NCBI GenBank assembly: GCA_010671975.1
Contig: JAAHIA010000226.1
Coordinates: forward strand, 1-8,069
DNA from: Leptolyngbya sp. SIO4C1
GTDB lineage: Bacteria > Cyanobacteriota > Cyanobacteriia > Phormidesmidales > Phormidesmidaceae
Direction of reading: 5' to 3'
Length of the DNA stretch: 8,069 nt
The notes under the pieces are model-generated. The model was not told the origin of the DNA. It saw only the letters and a program-made list of their open reading frames with translations, and did no database searches. Positions 7,138 to 8,069 of the stretch are shown here, piece by piece. The stretch's first letter is position 1. Every line of letters starts with the position of its first letter. A program made the position numbers and the translations under genes.

Positions 7138-7623
7138 GCACAGAAATACTTTAAAAACCGGCAAATTAGAGCGCCTAAGGTTCGTTTAATCGATAGCGAG
7201 GGAACCAACCACGGTATTGTAGATACCCAAGACGCGCTGCAAATGTCGAAAGACGCTGGGCTAGACTTGGTGCTAGTGTCTCAAAGTAAAGATGCGCCTG
7301 TGGCAAAAATTCTGGACTACGGTAAGTTCCAGTATCAGCAGAGCAAGCGCCAAAAGCAATCATCCAATAAAACCAGTCTTAAAGAGGTGAAGCTGCGTCC
7401 CAACGTTGGCGAGTCAGACTACCAGCGCCGCATCAAGAGAGCGATTGGCTGGCTCGGCAAGGGAGACGCTGTGCAGTTTCGGATTCGACTGCGAGGCCGA
7501 GAGCACCAGCATCGCGATCGCGCGGTAGATCTGCTCAGCCAGATCGTTGAAGATCTCAAAGAGGCAGGCAAGGTGCAGTCGTTTGATAAGCGAGCCCTGG
7601 TGCTGCAGGTAACGCCGTCTTAG
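7135..7623 (+). CDS. infC: Translation initiation factor IF-3, divergent, with non-canonical ATC start
   Basis: IF-3 binds the 30S ribosomal subunit in the cytoplasm, blocks early 50S joining and checks the start codon and initiator tRNA. From ATC the protein is 162 aa, slightly shorter than the usual 170-180. The N-domain (1-70) has IRAPKVRLID at 11-20 and the full IF-3 signature at 58-71 (KILDYGKFQYQQSK). A basic linker (71-81) leads to the C-domain (82-162), beginning LKEVKLRP and containing RIRLRGRE at 116-123. It departs from the usual cyanobacterial form: DAPVAKILDYGK replaces the common DPPVCRIMDYGK, and the common C-terminal EGRNM motif is replaced by DKRALVL. It may therefore be a second IF-3 copy rather than the housekeeping one. 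It appears monocistronic between two hairpins. IF-3 identity is certain; the start and the paralogue status are inference. Confidence 0.9.
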   Translation: MAQKYFKNRQIRAPKVRLIDSEGTNHGIVDTQDALQMSKDAGLDLVLVSQSKDAPVAKILDYGKFQYQQSKRQKQSSNKTSLKEVKLRPNVGESDYQRRIKRAIGWLGKGDAVQFRIRLRGREHQHRDRAVDLLSQIVEDLKEAGKVQSFDKRALVLQVTPS

Positions 7624-7671
7624 GCGTGAGCGACGCTACGAGCGCCGGTTCGTTTTAATCAAGCCTGGGCT

Positions 7672-7704
7672 AGTTCCCCCGTCCCCACTGCGGATGGGGG
7701 AACT
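7672..7704. terminator. Strong hairpin between convergent IF-3 and SDR genes
   Basis: AGTTCCCCCGTCC (7672-7684) pairs with GGATGGGGGAACT (7692-7704) through 13 pairs with one G-T, closing a seven-base loop. It sits about 50 bases after the IF-3 stop and 25 bases beyond the stop of the minus-strand SDR remnant, so it can serve both. No long T run follows on either side (GCTTTA to the right), so termination strength is uncertain. Confidence 0.6.
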
Positions 7705-7729
7705 GCTTTAGGAGCTTGTTCGAGAACCG

Positions 7730-7966
7730 CTAGAGCTGAGCAAAGAGCGCCGTCCAGTCAGTTTGAGCGGTGCGCTCGCCCTGGTTGATAATTTCAAGAC
7801 TTTTATGCTTTGTCTCGGGATGGCTGAGGCAGGCGACGCAGACCGCCGCAACGTCAATCCGACTGGTTTGACCATTTAGGCGATCGCCGGTGCTTAGGGT
7901 GATGCCCCGTTTCCTGTCGGTGGTGGCCTGAATCAAGGTATTGAGGTCGTAGGACGTGTAGGCCTG
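7730..7966 (-). pseudogene. 3' remnant of a short-chain dehydrogenase/NAD(P)-binding (SDR) protein
   Basis: About 79 codons ending at TAG resemble the C-terminal third of cyanobacterial atypical SDR proteins of about 220 aa: AYTSYDLNTLIQAT, then GDRLNGQTSRIDVAAVCVACL, then LEIIN and a final ALFAQL. The Rossmann fold with its N-terminal GxxGxxG and the catalytic region are absent. Upstream of about position 7966 the frame stays open to a TGA at 8045-8047, but the residues no longer look like an SDR, and the other two minus frames do not restore one. The only start-like codon is a TTG at 7936. A 5' truncation by rearrangement is the simplest reading; a frameshift with the rest beyond the right edge cannot be excluded. 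Family assignment is from remembered motif patterns. Confidence 0.55.
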
Positions 7967-8069
7967 AGTTTGACGATCAGGCGGATCTGATTGCCGTACC
8001 CAGCGAGCTGGCGCTGATTGCCAAAGATCCGACCGCCATCTTTCTCAATGAAGCTGCAACACTTGCGAA

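Noticed and set aside
7243..7623. IF-3 starting at the first ATG (126 aa)
   Set aside because: This start would remove the conserved N-terminal IRAPKVRLID strand; the Shine-Dalgarno and homology place the start at ATC 7135.

Overview
The window looks like cyanobacterial chromosome. It is moderately GC-rich and carries nine copies of the HIP1 octamer GCGATCGC (666, 1314, 2642, 4563, 4807, 4825, 5241, 7514, 7880), a frequency typical of many cyanobacteria. The largest gene is a filamentous-haemagglutinin/CHAT fusion of a type common in that phylum. Species cannot be named from the sequence; a Leptolyngbya/Phormidesmis/marine Synechococcus-like relative is a guess.

Left part (1-2161, minus strand): a tightly packed operon of unrecognised genes, read right to left. 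It has a 106-aa protein, then a 608-aa proline-rich protein, then the first five codons of a third gene that leaves the window. Both junctions are one-base stop/start overlaps (TAATG and TGATG), so translation is probably coupled and the products probably act together. The third start has a very strong Shine-Dalgarno sequence inside the end of the 608-aa gene.

Divergent intergenic region (2162-2471): it holds a 13-bp hairpin and a strong intrinsic terminator that faces right although no rightward gene lies to its left. It may mark the 3' end of a small RNA or the remains of a displaced gene.

Centre (2472-7010, plus strand): a 1512-aa predicted secreted protein. It has a signal peptide, a two-partner-secretion (TPS/FHA N-terminal) domain, a long beta-helix-like passenger with GGxGxD-like turns and an internal duplication, a proline-rich linker, and a C-terminal CHAT (caspase-like) protease domain with an intact His-Cys pair. 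No TpsB transporter gene is in the window.

Right part (7011-8069): a hairpin follows the CHAT gene, then comes a translation initiation factor IF-3 gene. Its reading frame contains no ATG, GTG or TTG upstream of the conserved N-domain, and a good Shine-Dalgarno points to an ATC start, which recalls the AUU start through which IF-3 controls its own synthesis in Escherichia coli. The protein differs from the usual cyanobacterial IF-3 and may be a second copy. A strong hairpin separates it from a convergent, 5'-truncated short-chain dehydrogenase (SDR) remnant at the right edge.

The gene groups show no obvious joint pathway. The most interesting items are the TPS-CHAT fusion, the ATC-initiated divergent IF-3 and the overlapping unknown operon.
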